Source: G963422745 sp965214285 (lineage in GTDB: Bacteria; Actinomycetota; Acidimicrobiia; Acidimicrobiales; Aldehydirespiratoraceae). From it: a DNA stretch of 64,000 bases. Numbering within the stretch: position 1 is the first letter of the stretch; every line of letters begins with the position of its first letter. The stretch lies in NCBI GenBank assembly GCA_965214285.1, contig OZ243946.1, positions 3,158,375-3,222,374 of the forward strand. The letters are read 5' to 3'. Below the pieces are notes generated by a model. That model was not told where the DNA came from. It searched no databases and worked only from the letters and a program-made list of their open reading frames with translations. Made by a program: the position numbers and the translations under genes. Shown here piece by piece: positions 33,286-41,973 of the stretch.

Positions 33286-34664
33286 AGCGCCTCCAGGAAC
33301 GCCAGCAGCTCTGCGCGCTCGTCGGCGTCGAGCAGCCGGAACGCCTCGCGTGCGGCCTCGGCCTCGCCGCCGTGCCACAGGATCGCCTCGGCGATGGTGC
33401 GCGCCCGGCCGTCGTGCAGCAGGAAGCGGTGCCCGTTCACGTCGTCGATCAGCCCGAGCCCCCACAGCGGCGAGGTGCGCCACTCCGACCCGGTGGCCTC
33501 GAAGTCGGCACGGCCGTCGGCTAGGCCCTCGCCCATGTCGTGCAGCAGCAGATCGGTGAAGGGGTGAAACGTCTGGTCCGCGAGGGTGGCGATCTCCGAG
33601 GACCCGGTCCGCATCGTCGGAGTGTGACACGACGAGCAGCCGATGGACCCGAACAGCTCGAAGCCGGCCTGCACCTCGGCAGTATCGCTGTCGCGCATGG
33701 CCGGCACCGACAGGGTGCGGTTGTAGAAGGAGACCGTGGCGAGGCGCTCGTCGGTGAGCTCGGGGCTGCCGCCGTCGGGTGCCTCGGCGCAGGCGGTCTG
33801 CTCGGCGGGGCAGTTGTCGTCGGGATGCAGGGCCGAGGTGATGCCGATGTCGCCGAGGAAGGCGCCCGCGACCTGCTGTTCGACGGTGGCCACGTTGGCC
33901 TTCCAGCCGAAGCGGCCCAGCGCCAGCGCCCCGGCCCGGGCATCCCACACCATATTGGCTCGTCCCGAGATGCCGTCGCCGTCGGCGTCGTCGGGGTCCG
34001 CCAGGGCAACGATGTCGGCGGCGGGCACCGCTTCGAGCAGGCCCATGCCGATGACCTGCGGCGCCAGACGCGGGCTGATCATCACCCCCGGCGACAGCGG
34101 CCCGAAGGCCAGGTCGGCTATCGCATAGCTCGGCGCCCGCAGCTCATAGGGCGTGCCGTCGCCGTAGGCGCCCTCGATGGTCTCGTAGGTCACGACCATG
34201 CGCCCCTCGGCCGGCACGCCGAGCACGGCTCGGTCCTGAAGCTGGCCGCCGTAGACGGGATCGGGCATCGGCGCGCCGGTCAGCGGGTCCTCGCCGGGCA
34301 CCGACAGGCGCAGCAGCAGGCCCAGGCGGGCTTGTTCGCCGGTCGGGTCGGGCGGCGCGCCGCGCCCGTCGAGCACGTGGCACGACGAGCACGCCTGGGC
34401 GATGAACGTGGGGCCGAGGCCGTCGCGTGCGTCGGTGGAGGCGGGCGCGGTGACCCAGTTCTGGGTGAAGAAGCTGTCGCCGCGCTCGAACAGGCGGCGC
34501 TCCTCGTTGGTCAGCTTGGGCGCAGGCAGCCCGAAGGAGTTGCGCGATGCGTCCTCTCGGGTGGTGTCGCCGCCCAGCCGGGCGTCGAGGTCGCTGCCCG
34601 ATGACCCGCAGGCGCCTGCCAGCAAGACCAGCGCCGTCAGGATCACGACCAGGGCTCGGGCCAC
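33282..34664 (-). CDS. Di-heme oxidoreductase lipoprotein (DUF1111 type)
   Basis: Exported di-heme c-type protein of 460 aa, related to cytochrome-c-peroxidase-like 'thiol oxidoreductases'. The signal ends LVLLAGAC (lipobox); the two heme sites are QACSSCHVLDGRGAPPD (about residue 92) and GCSSCHTPTMRTG (about residue 345). GLGLIDDVNGHRFLLHDGRA near the end is typical of the family. Such proteins are encoded beside imelysins in iron-acquisition loci, where a redox step on iron or heme is presumed. GTGA overlap with the next gene; 121 bases after the first imelysin gene. Confidence 0.88.
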   Translation of the reverse strand: MARALVVILTALVLLAGACGSSGSDLDARLGGDTTREDASRNSFGLPAPKLTNEERRLFERGDSFFTQNWVTAPASTDARDGLGPTFIAQACSSCHVLDGRGAPPDPTGEQARLGLLLRLSVPGEDPLTGAPMPDPVYGGQLQDRAVLGVPAEGRMVVTYETIEGAYGDGTPYELRAPSYAIADLAFGPLSPGVMISPRLAPQVIGMGLLEAVPAADIVALADPDDADGDGISGRANMVWDARAGALALGRFGWKANVATVEQQVAGAFLGDIGITSALHPDDNCPAEQTACAEAPDGGSPELTDERLATVSFYNRTLSVPAMRDSDTAEVQAGFELFGSIGCSSCHTPTMRTGSSEIATLADQTFHPFTDLLLHDMGEGLADGRADFEATGSEWRTSPLWGLGLIDDVNGHRFLLHDGRARTIAEAILWHGGEAEAAREAFRLLDADERAELLAFLEAL

Positions 34665-34785
34665 AGGTCAGCCTACGTTCGGGCCGGCCCGGCTCGTGAG
34701 CCAGGGCCGGGGCAGGGGCGGCAGCGGGTTGCGCGGGCGGTCGCCGCAGTCACCGTCTTCACCGAGGACCGAGGACCGACCGGGG

Positions 34786-35958
34786 TCAGGTCACGTTGAT
34801 GGTGACGCCTATGGCCTCGGCGCCGGCGACGATCGACTCGGTCTGGGTCTCCAGCGCCTCGATGCCGGTCAGCACGGCCATGCGGCCCGGCGCCTCGTCG
34901 GACACGCCGTCCACGAGGTGCTGGTCGAACGGCGCCGGGATGGCCTCCACCGCGGCCAGGCCAGCGTCGACCTCGCTGCGCAGCTGCTCGCCCAGATCCG
35001 AGTCCGCAGCCGAGATCAGATCCAGGATGCCGGTGCCTGCGACGCCGCCGGGGTACCGACCGGTCAGCACCATGTCGATGCCCCGCGCGTTGCCCACGAT
35101 GTCCGCGGTGGTGTTGTCGCTGAAGCAGGAGTGCTCGTCTTCCTGGGAGCGCTCGGAGTAGGCCACGTTCATGCGCTCGCCTGCCAGCTCGCCGCGGGAC
35201 AGCTCGCCGATGCCGGTGATGATGCGGCGCAGCGCCTCGTCGCTCTCCAGCGCCAGGAACTCGGCCCGGTAGTTGTCGGCGTTGTCGGCCCAGGCCGCCA
35301 CCAGCTCGCTGAGGTGGGTGATCAGCAGGTCCGAGGCGACCGCCAGGTACTGGCCGCGCCGCTCCGCGTTGGCGGCGCTGGTGTAGTCGCTCGCCGGGCG
35401 TGTGCCGGGGCCGTCGAGGCTCAGGTCCTGGCCCCACAGCAGGAACTCGATGGCGTGCCAGCCGGTGGAGATGTTGGCCTCGCCGCCCTGCTCGTTGAGC
35501 GACACCAGCAGGTCGGCGTCGATCGTCGGGAAACCGGCGGGGTCGTTGACGACGCCCGCGTCGGGGTTGCCTTCGACGTAGTCGATGTAGGCCTCATCCA
35601 GGGGCCAGGCGTTGATCAGGCCCTCGGTGCCTGTCTCCTCATCGTCGATGGGGCCGCCGTAGAAGCGGAACGCCTCGGTCGGCCCGTAGTCGTCGCGGGC
35701 GGTCAGCCAGGCCTGCTTGGCCGCTTCGAGCGTGGCCTCGGTCGGCTCCGCCAGGAAGGCGTCGATGGCGGCGTCCATCTCCTGCGCCGAGGCCAGGCTG
35801 GCCTCATAGGAGGCGTGGACGCCTGCGGCATAGGTCGTGACCGCGTCCTGCACCGCTGAGTCGTCCGGGCCATCCGACCCGCAAGACGCTGCGAGCAGCG
35901 CCAGCGCTGCGATTCCGACCACGATTTTGGCCCCGAAGGGCTTGTGCATGTTCAACAT
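34786..35958 (-). CDS. Imelysin-family (M75) lipoprotein, probable iron-uptake component
   Basis: IrpA/EfeO-type imelysin of 390 aa anchored by a lipobox (LALLAASC). The family motif GxHxxE is intact as STGWHAIEFLLWGQDLS near residue 167, and RFYGGPIDDEETGTEGLINA precedes it. Imelysins bind iron or iron complexes at the cell surface. The start at 35958 lies only 9 bases past a strong promoter -10, so the mRNA is probably leaderless; a second ATG three codons on is an alternative. First gene of a four-gene operon running to 30276. Confidence 0.9.
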   Translation of the reverse strand: MLNMHKPFGAKIVVGIAALALLAASCGSDGPDDSAVQDAVTTYAAGVHASYEASLASAQEMDAAIDAFLAEPTEATLEAAKQAWLTARDDYGPTEAFRFYGGPIDDEETGTEGLINAWPLDEAYIDYVEGNPDAGVVNDPAGFPTIDADLLVSLNEQGGEANISTGWHAIEFLLWGQDLSLDGPGTRPASDYTSAANAERRGQYLAVASDLLITHLSELVAAWADNADNYRAEFLALESDEALRRIITGIGELSRGELAGERMNVAYSERSQEDEHSCFSDNTTADIVGNARGIDMVLTGRYPGGVAGTGILDLISAADSDLGEQLRSEVDAGLAAVEAIPAPFDQHLVDGVSDEAPGRMAVLTGIEALETQTESIVAGAEAIGVTINVT

Positions 35959-35966
35959 GACGACAG

Positions 35967-35995
35967 ATATTAGTCATGCCTAACTCACTTTGCAA
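35967..35995 (-). promoter_or_regulatory. Promoter with overlapping iron-box-like palindrome before the imelysin operon
   Basis: On the minus strand TTGCAA (35995-35990), a 17-base spacer and TAATAT (35972-35967) form a near-consensus sigma-70-type promoter. TTAGTCATGCCTAA (35970-35983) is a 14-base inverted repeat with one mismatched pair (TTAGnCATGnCTAA) lying between -35 and -10 and touching the -10. It resembles DtxR/IdeR half-sites. The ATG at 35958 falls at the expected start point, so no leader is left. Strong promoter call; iron control is inference. Confidence 0.65.
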
Positions 35996-36139
35996 CCCAC
36001 ACCTACAAGTTCGCCGACGGCCGGTTTCTCGCAGCACCTTGGAACGGGGGGACTGATCCGGCATTGTTGTGGCCATGCAGCGCCGCAACCGACACGGCAA
36101 CCGCCGACACGCAGGGGCTTCGGCGCACCGGGGCCTGTC

Positions 36140-37798
36140 GTGAGCGTCGTCACCGTCGACGAGGCCATCCGGCGAGCGGCCCATCAGCGGCCCGACGAGC
36201 TGGCCCTGGCCGACGCCCCGAACCGCGGCGGCTTCTTCTCAGGCGAGCCGCTGCGCCTGACCTGGCGCGAGATCGACGCGGCTGTCGACAATCTCGCCGC
36301 GGCCCTCTCGGGCGTCGGCGCCGGGCCCGCCGCTGCGGTCGCGGTTCAGCTCCCCAACGTCGTGGAGCTGGTACTGACGATCCTGGCCTGCGGCCGAGCC
36401 GGCGCGGTGTGCGTGCCGTTCCCGATCCAGCACCGGGGCCATGAGCTCGACTACGGGCTGCGGGCGTCGGCGGCACGGATCATCGTCACCGCCGCCCGTG
36501 CGGACCGCCCCGACCAGCTCGACATCGTGGAGCGGGCCGTGGCCGGTCTCGACAGCCCGGTGCGCATCGCCACGTTCGGGCTGTCAGGCAGCGAGGGCGG
36601 CACCCGCCTGGCTGTCGATGCCACGCCAGCCACGGCCACCGCCGTCGCTGCGACAGGCACCGGTGCGGGCGGGCCGGCGGGTCCCGACGACGTGCTCACC
36701 GTCTGCTGGACCTCGGGCACGACCGGCACCCCGAAGGGCGTGCCCAGGACCCCGGCCATGTGGCTGGCCTCGGGCCACGTTCAGGTCCAAGAGCTCGGCC
36801 TCGGCCACGACGACCGGATTCTGTGCCCGTTCCCGCTCGTCAACATGGCAGGCATCGGGGGGATGCTGGTGCCCTGGGCGATCACCGGCGCTGCCTTGTT
36901 CCTGCACCATCCCCTGGACCTCCCGGTCTTCCTGGGACAACTGAGCGCCGAGCGGATCACCTACACCGTGGCCCCTCCGGCGCTGCTCAACATGCTGCTG
37001 CTGGACGACTCGATCCTCGAAGGCGTCGATCTCAGCCGGCTTCGCAAGATCGCCTCCGGCGCCGCGCCGCTGGATCCCTGGATGGTTGCGGGCTGGCACG
37101 AGCGAGGCGTGGAGATCGTCAACGTGTTCGGCTCCAACGAGGGAGCGGCCCTTATCTCCACGGCGGCGTCGGTCCCCGACCCCGAGCGCCGTGCCCGCTG
37201 CTTCCCGCGGCCCACAGCCGCAGGCATCGAGGTCCGGCTCGTGGACACCGACGGCGAGACCGACATCGTCGAGACCGGCCAGGCCGGGGAGCTGCGCTTT
37301 CGCGGCCCGACCGTCTTCGCCGGCTACCTCGACTCCACGGGCGACGAGTTCGACGACCGCGGCTTCTACCGCACCGGCGACATCTTCGAGTGGGCCGACA
37401 CCTCCGCTGAGCCGTGGCTGCTGCGCTTCGTGGACCGGGCCAAGGACATCATCATCCGCGGCGGCATGAACATCTCCGCCGCCGAGCTCGAAGGGCTCGT
37501 GGCCGCCCACGACGTGGTGGCCGAGTGCGCGGTCGTCGCCTACCCCGATGCAGTGCTCGGCGAGCGGGTGGGCGTTTTCGCGGCAGCCGCCGGGGACCGG
37601 GCACCGACGCTGGAAGCGATCGTGGAGCACCTGCGGGGCCTCGGCGTAGCCAGCTACAAGCTGCCCGAGCGGCTCGAGACCGTCGACGCCCTGCCCCGCA
37701 ACGCGCTGGGCAAGATCGCCAAGAACGACCTGCGCAGCCGCTGGCAAGCTGCCGAGCAGGGCCATAAGGCGGCGGGCGAACCCCGGAATGAGGCTTGA
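36140..37798 (+). CDS. Class I acyl-CoA/AMP-forming ligase
   Basis: Adenylate-forming enzyme of 552 aa that activates a carboxylic acid with ATP and usually joins it to CoA. Motifs: VCWTSGTTGTPKGVP (phosphate loop, near residue 190), NVFGSNEGA (A5), YRTGDIFEW (A7), RAKDIIIRGGMNISAAELEG (A8) and NALGKIAKNDL with the catalytic lysine (A10). GTG start at 36140; a longer in-frame reading to 35990 would overlap the imelysin promoter. It stands alone, so the acid is unknown; an aromatic or short-chain acid is possible. Confidence 0.9.
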   Translation: MSVVTVDEAIRRAAHQRPDELALADAPNRGGFFSGEPLRLTWREIDAAVDNLAAALSGVGAGPAAAVAVQLPNVVELVLTILACGRAGAVCVPFPIQHRGHELDYGLRASAARIIVTAARADRPDQLDIVERAVAGLDSPVRIATFGLSGSEGGTRLAVDATPATATAVAATGTGAGGPAGPDDVLTVCWTSGTTGTPKGVPRTPAMWLASGHVQVQELGLGHDDRILCPFPLVNMAGIGGMLVPWAITGAALFLHHPLDLPVFLGQLSAERITYTVAPPALLNMLLLDDSILEGVDLSRLRKIASGAAPLDPWMVAGWHERGVEIVNVFGSNEGAALISTAASVPDPERRARCFPRPTAAGIEVRLVDTDGETDIVETGQAGELRFRGPTVFAGYLDSTGDEFDDRGFYRTGDIFEWADTSAEPWLLRFVDRAKDIIIRGGMNISAAELEGLVAAHDVVAECAVVAYPDAVLGERVGVFAAAAGDRAPTLEAIVEHLRGLGVASYKLPERLETVDALPRNALGKIAKNDLRSRWQAAEQGHKAAGEPRNEA

Positions 37799-37841
37799 CC
37801 CGGCCCCGACGAGCCCTGCCGCCGAATAGCGTTCACGCATT

Positions 37842-37862
37842 CCCCCCCCCCCCCCCCCCCCC
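37842..37862. repeat. Homopolymer of 21 C
   Basis: Twenty-one consecutive C between the acyl-CoA ligase stop and the mazEF-like module. It lies outside any coding frame, 79 bases upstream of the antitoxin ATG. Such a tract is highly slippage-prone; the exact count may reflect sequencing as much as biology. Confidence 0.85.
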
Positions 37863-37940
37863 GCAATCCGCTCGGCAAGAGAGCAGTCTTGGGCGCAACT
37901 CGATGCCCGCAGGCTTTCCCTTGCCAGAAAGTGTTATACA

Positions 37941-38210
37941 ATGTCTATACTGTCTGGCGTGACAAGGCCCGTGCCGACTCGGTTCAGCGACGAGGAACTG
38001 GCGCTCGTCGACGATCTCGTCGCACGAGGCATCGGGGACAGCCGGTCTGCTGTGATCCGCCACGCCGTCCACCACCTCGCCGATGCGGCCCGCAGGGAGC
38101 AAATCGGCGCTGCGATAGCCGAGTCGTACCGCCAGCAGCCTCAGACACAGGCCGATCACGACCTGGCCATGGCAAACGCCATCGCCCTGACCGAGGCCGA
38201 GCCTTGGTAG
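37941..38210 (+). CDS. Ribbon-helix-helix antitoxin of a MazF module
   Basis: Antitoxin of 89 aa. The RHH fold is seen as RPVPTRFSDEELALVDDLVA followed by RGIGDSRSAVIRHAVHHLAD; the C-terminal part (residues 55-89) is a charged helix for toxin binding. ATG at 37941 is used; a GTG at 37959 is a real alternative because TATACT at 37946-37951 would start transcription right at it. The stop lies inside the beginning of the toxin gene. Confidence 0.85.
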   Translation: MSILSGVTRPVPTRFSDEELALVDDLVARGIGDSRSAVIRHAVHHLADAARREQIGAAIAESYRQQPQTQADHDLAMANAIALTEAEPW

Positions 38211-38515
38211 CCCAAGGCGAGATCTGGCTCTTGGAGACCCCGAACCAGAAGCGTCGGCCGGTCCTCGTCGTGTCGCGCAACTCAGCGATCGGCGTGCTCG
38301 ACGGCATCGTGGTGGCGCCCGTGACCAGCACGATCCGAGACATTCCGACATGCATCGGAATCGGTGCGTCCGAAGGGATCGATCACGACAGCGTCGCCGC
38401 CTTCGACGGGCTGACGGTTGTGCCCAAGTCGGTGCTTACCCGCAAGCTCGGCGCGCTCGGCGTCATAGGACGACTTCAGATCTGCGAAGCACTGGCAGCC
38501 ATGGCCGACTGCTGA
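38204..38515 (+). CDS. mazF: MazF/PemK-type endoribonuclease toxin
   Basis: mRNA interferase of 103 aa. The family core is seen: AQGEIWLLETPNQKRRPVLV, VVSRNSAIGVLDGIVVAPV, and VVPKSVLTRKLGAL near the end. TTG start at 38204 overlaps the antitoxin stop by seven bases. The RRPVLVVSR motif carries the expected catalytic arginine region. With the RHH protein it makes a mixed MazF/RHH pair rather than classical MazE-MazF. Confidence 0.88.
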   Translation: MVAQGEIWLLETPNQKRRPVLVVSRNSAIGVLDGIVVAPVTSTIRDIPTCIGIGASEGIDHDSVAAFDGLTVVPKSVLTRKLGALGVIGRLQICEALAAMADC

Positions 38516-38570
38516 GAAGGGCGACCGGATCACCCGAGGCCTGGGGCTGTCCAGCGGACCTCCTCGCCGG

Positions 38571-39458
38571 TCAGAAGCCCGACAGCGGCGACGGATCTCC
38601 TCCAGCGACTTCGACTGTCCCCTGGGGCAGGACCGCGACTTCATGCCAGAGCCGGAGCTGAATGGCGCCGCCCAGTTCGCCGACCATCTCCAGGAAGGAG
38701 TTGAAGATGGCCAGGTGTGTCGGATGGGATTCTGCCCAAGCCTCGAGGGCGCTGAGGTCGGTGAACCAGCCGACGAAGCTCGTCGACTCGAGATCTTCGC
38801 CGTCGATGGTCTGCTCCTGCAAGAAGCGGCTGGACAGGCAGCCGGTACTGGGCGTGTCGGCGAGGAACTGGACGCCGGCAAGCAGGTGCGGCTGGACCTG
38901 CTCGAAGTAGATGCTGCGCTCCTGGGACTGGCAATGGGCCCAGATCTGGCCGGAGCGGATGAGACAGAGGTTTGCCGGCAGCGGGCGCCCGGGCCGTGAC
39001 GCCAGATCCTCGGTACTGCTGGCCGTGATCCGATCTCGTGCCGCGCCCCAGTACTCGTGGACATCGGTGGATTGCGCCTGGCACAGGTTCCTCACCCCAG
39101 GCGTGATGTCGTCGGTCGAGTGGAGCGTCTCCCAGTACTCCGAAGGGATCGTGGCGGTCTCCGTCAGCACTCCTTCGCGCTCCGTGGCCTCGATTGCGTC
39201 GGGGCGGGCTCTCCACTTGCCATAGGCGCTCGGATCGGTCCAGTAGGCGAGGAAGACCGTGGTCGGCTCGTCTGCATTGGCGACGCGTGCTCGCTCAAGG
39301 TGGCTGGGCTGGTCGGTGCCACCGGTCAGGGCCGCCTTGAGCGCTTCGGTGGTCTCCGCCTGGTGGCGGCAGAAGAGCATGGAGCAGACGGTGCGAGGCG
39401 GCAATCCGGTCGCTGTCCAGGCAGGGGCGACGGGGACGTGGCCCTCGGGTCGGTTCAT
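38571..39458 (-). CDS. oxd: Heme-containing aldoxime dehydratase
   Basis: Converts aldoximes (R-CH=N-OH) to nitriles using a ferrous heme that binds the oxime nitrogen. The 295-aa protein keeps the functional blocks of the phenylacetaldoxime dehydratase family: NLCLIRSGQIWAHCQSQERS (substrate/heme Arg region), TGCLSSRFLQE (Ser), WAESHPTHLAIFNSF (heme-ligand His) and LRLWHEVAVLP (catalytic His). It is shorter than the usual 340-350 aa, chiefly at the N-terminus, where MNRPEGHVPVAPAW aligns with the RxPxxxxPxxPxW start block. ATG overlaps the livF-like stop (ATGA). Last gene of the nitrilase/transporter operon. Confidence 0.88.
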   Translation of the reverse strand: MNRPEGHVPVAPAWTATGLPPRTVCSMLFCRHQAETTEALKAALTGGTDQPSHLERARVANADEPTTVFLAYWTDPSAYGKWRARPDAIEATEREGVLTETATIPSEYWETLHSTDDITPGVRNLCQAQSTDVHEYWGAARDRITASSTEDLASRPGRPLPANLCLIRSGQIWAHCQSQERSIYFEQVQPHLLAGVQFLADTPSTGCLSSRFLQEQTIDGEDLESTSFVGWFTDLSALEAWAESHPTHLAIFNSFLEMVGELGGAIQLRLWHEVAVLPQGTVEVAGGDPSPLSGF

Positions 39459-40246
39459 GATTCGGTGCCTCTTTCTTTTCGGGTTGGCCGGGTCAGGCGG
39501 GTCGGTTTCATCGGGTCTGCAGGGGCTCGGCGAGCGGGGCTCCCCGAAAGGTAGGCGGCTTGCAGTCGCTCAGGCTGGGCTCGCAGCTCGGCGGCTTCGC
39601 CGGCCATCACGACAGTGCCGCGAGCGAGTACCGCAGCCCGGGTGCCGATGGCTAGGGCGCGGTCTGCGAACTGCTCGACCAGGAGAACGCCGAGACCGTG
39701 TGCGCTCATGCGCCGCACCGCCTCGAACATCCGCTCGATGACGCTGGGCGCGAGACCGAGCGAGAGCTCGTCGATCATCAGCACCAGCGGGTCCTGCAGC
39801 AGGGCTCTTCCGAGCACCAGCATCTGCTGTTCGCCGCCGGACAGCAGTGCAGCCTTGGTGTCCATTCTCGGCCGCAGCTCGGGGAAGAGGTCGAGCGCCG
39901 CGCAGAACCGGCTCGGCGGTCCGACGACCTGCAGGTTCTCCTCGACGGTGAGGCCCGAGAACACCGAACGTCCCTGCTGGACGTAGGCCAGTCCGGCACG
40001 GACCTTGCCCCGGCGGGAACGCGGCGTGATGTCGACGCCGTCGAGGGAGATCCGGCCGGCGCGCAGCGCTGCGACGCCGCTGATCCCGTCGAGCAAGGTC
40101 GACTTGCCCGCCCCGTTTGCGCCCAGCAGGACCGTGATCTCGCCCGCCGGCGCATCGAGGTCGACGCCCCGTACGACCGGCTGCCCGAGACGGTCGACGC
40201 AGACGCCTTCGATTCTCAGCCCGGCTCGACCGGGCCCGCCGCTCAC
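39455..40246 (-). CDS. livF: Branched-chain-amino-acid-type ABC ATPase, LivF-like
   Basis: ATP-binding subunit of 263 aa. Walker A is GANGAGKSTL, the Q-loop AYVQQGRSVFSGLTVEENL, signature LLSGGEQQMLVLGRAL, Walker B LVLMIDELSLGLAP, H-loop region VLLVEQFADRA. The QQGRSVFxxLTVEENL block is characteristic of LivF. In the aldoxime-nitrile setting it would power import of an aldoxime, nitrile, amide or amino acid. GTG at 40246 overlaps the stop of the fused permease-ATPase gene. Confidence 0.9.
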   Translation of the reverse strand: MSGGPGRAGLRIEGVCVDRLGQPVVRGVDLDAPAGEITVLLGANGAGKSTLLDGISGVAALRAGRISLDGVDITPRSRRGKVRAGLAYVQQGRSVFSGLTVEENLQVVGPPSRFCAALDLFPELRPRMDTKAALLSGGEQQMLVLGRALLQDPLVLMIDELSLGLAPSVIERMFEAVRRMSAHGLGVLLVEQFADRALAIGTRAAVLARGTVVMAGEAAELRAQPERLQAAYLSGSPARRAPADPMKPTRLTRPTRKERGTES

Positions 40247-41973
40247 GGCGCGGCTCCGAGGTAAGCGGCGACGACGCCGGCTTCTGAGAGCACCTCCGCC
40301 GGCGCACCGTCTGCGATCACGCGCCCGAAGTCCAGCACCACGACCCGCTCGCACAGAGACGCCACGACGTCGAGGTCGTGCTCGATCAGCACGATGGACA
40401 TGCCCGACGCAGCGGGCAGGTCGGCGACGGCTCGCACGAACCGCTCGCGGTCAGGTCCTGAGAGTCCCGCGGCCGGCTCGTCGAGGAGAGCGACCTTCGG
40501 CGCAGCGAGTGCGGCGCCGCAGACCTCGAGGATCCGCCTGGTCCCGACGTCGAGCGTCGCGATCGGAGTGTCGGCCGGCGGGAGCGAGAAGTGAGCGAGC
40601 GCCGCTGAGACAGCGAGAGAGGTGCGATCGGTGACGGCCAGTTCGAGATAGCCGCCGACACTCAGCGCCTGAGGCACGCGGCCCTGCTGAAACGTCCGGC
40701 GCATTCCCAGACGGGTGCGCTTGCGCGGGGGCATGCGGGTGATGTCGTGGCCGTCGAGGACGACCCGGCCCTCGTGATCGGCGATGAACCCCGAGAGGGC
40801 GTCTACGAGCGTCGACTTCCCGGCGCCGTTGGGCCCGATCAGCCCGACAAGGGTCTCAGGAGGGATCGAGAGCGAGACGTCCTGAAGCGGTTTCACCGCC
40901 CCATAAGAAACGCTCAGGTGCTCGATCTCGAGAACAGCGGCGCCACCGGCTGCGGCGCGGGCGCCGGGCATCCCAAGGCCGGTCCGGCTGCGGCATTCGC
41001 CGATCAGTGCTGCGTCCGTGTCCGAGGCCGGCCGATGACTCCGGTGTCGGGCGCGGCACTTGCCGACCATGGCCCGCACGGCTGCGGAAAGGCCTCCTTC
41101 GCCCTGGCTCAGCGCCAGCACCCCGCCGACCGCGAAGATCATCGGCGCCAGATCCTGGGGAAGCCCGAGATCGCTGAGCCAGTTCGGGATCAGGCGGCCG
41201 AACAGGCCGGCCAGCAGCGCTCCTTCGAAGTTGCCTGCGCCGAACATCAGAGCCGCCGTCAGGATCGTCATCGACTGGATGGGCTCGAAACTGGCGCCGC
41301 TCGCCACTCCGTTGAGCGCGACCAGCAGCGCCCCGCCGATTCCGGCGATGCCGGCGCTGACGCCGAAGGCCGACAGCTTGGTCAGCACGACACTGCGGCC
41401 CATCGAAGCCGTCGCCCGTTCGCTGTGGCGCACCGAACACCACCAGCGGCCGGTCCGCGACCGCCGAAGGGCCGTGACGGCCAAGCCGATCAACCCCAGC
41501 ACGGCAGCGCAGAACAGGAAGAACCCCGCATCGCTGTCCGCTATTGAGGGCGGGCGCACCCGGTTGCCCTCGATCAGTCCCGGAAAGCCGTCGGCGAACA
41601 CCACGTGCGAGACCGCGGCCGCGAAGACCAGCGTGAAGACGGCGAGATTCTGGCCGCGCAGCCGCAGGGCCGGGATCCCCACAAGCACGCCGACACACAG
41701 CGGCACAAGCGCCGCGCACACCAGCATGACCGCATAGGGCAGATCGGAGTTGAGGTTCATCCAGCCGACGGTCCAGGCGCCGATCCCGGCGAAGGACATC
41801 TGGCACAGCGACAGCAGGCCGGCGTTGTCGTAGATCACGCCGACGCTGACGGCGATCGTTGCCGTGACGACGGCGCTGGTCAGAAGGAACAGCCAGAACG
41901 AGCTGGCGAAGCCGGCGATCAGCAGCGAGCCGCACACGAAGGCCGCCGTCGCCCCAAGATCAACGCGCCGCAT
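40243..41973 (-). CDS. livM: Fused LivM-type permease and LivG-type ATPase
   Basis: Single 576-aa protein joining two usual subunits. Residues 1-305 are a LivM-like permease with eight or so helices and the family block LRGQNLAVFTLVFAAAVSHV; after a basic linker (about 306-345) comes a LivG-like ATPase with GPNGAGKSTLVDAL, FQQGRVPQALSVGGYLEL, ALLDEPAAGLSGPDRERF and VLIEHDLDVV. The signature region is atypical (LDVGTRRILEVC instead of LSGGQ), as in LivG. Overlaps the LivH gene by 14 bases and LivF by four. Confidence 0.9.
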   Translation of the reverse strand: MRRVDLGATAAFVCGSLLIAGFASSFWLFLLTSAVVTATIAVSVGVIYDNAGLLSLCQMSFAGIGAWTVGWMNLNSDLPYAVMLVCAALVPLCVGVLVGIPALRLRGQNLAVFTLVFAAAVSHVVFADGFPGLIEGNRVRPPSIADSDAGFFLFCAAVLGLIGLAVTALRRSRTGRWWCSVRHSERATASMGRSVVLTKLSAFGVSAGIAGIGGALLVALNGVASGASFEPIQSMTILTAALMFGAGNFEGALLAGLFGRLIPNWLSDLGLPQDLAPMIFAVGGVLALSQGEGGLSAAVRAMVGKCRARHRSHRPASDTDAALIGECRSRTGLGMPGARAAAGGAAVLEIEHLSVSYGAVKPLQDVSLSIPPETLVGLIGPNGAGKSTLVDALSGFIADHEGRVVLDGHDITRMPPRKRTRLGMRRTFQQGRVPQALSVGGYLELAVTDRTSLAVSAALAHFSLPPADTPIATLDVGTRRILEVCGAALAAPKVALLDEPAAGLSGPDRERFVRAVADLPAASGMSIVLIEHDLDVVASLCERVVVLDFGRVIADGAPAEVLSEAGVVAAYLGAAP

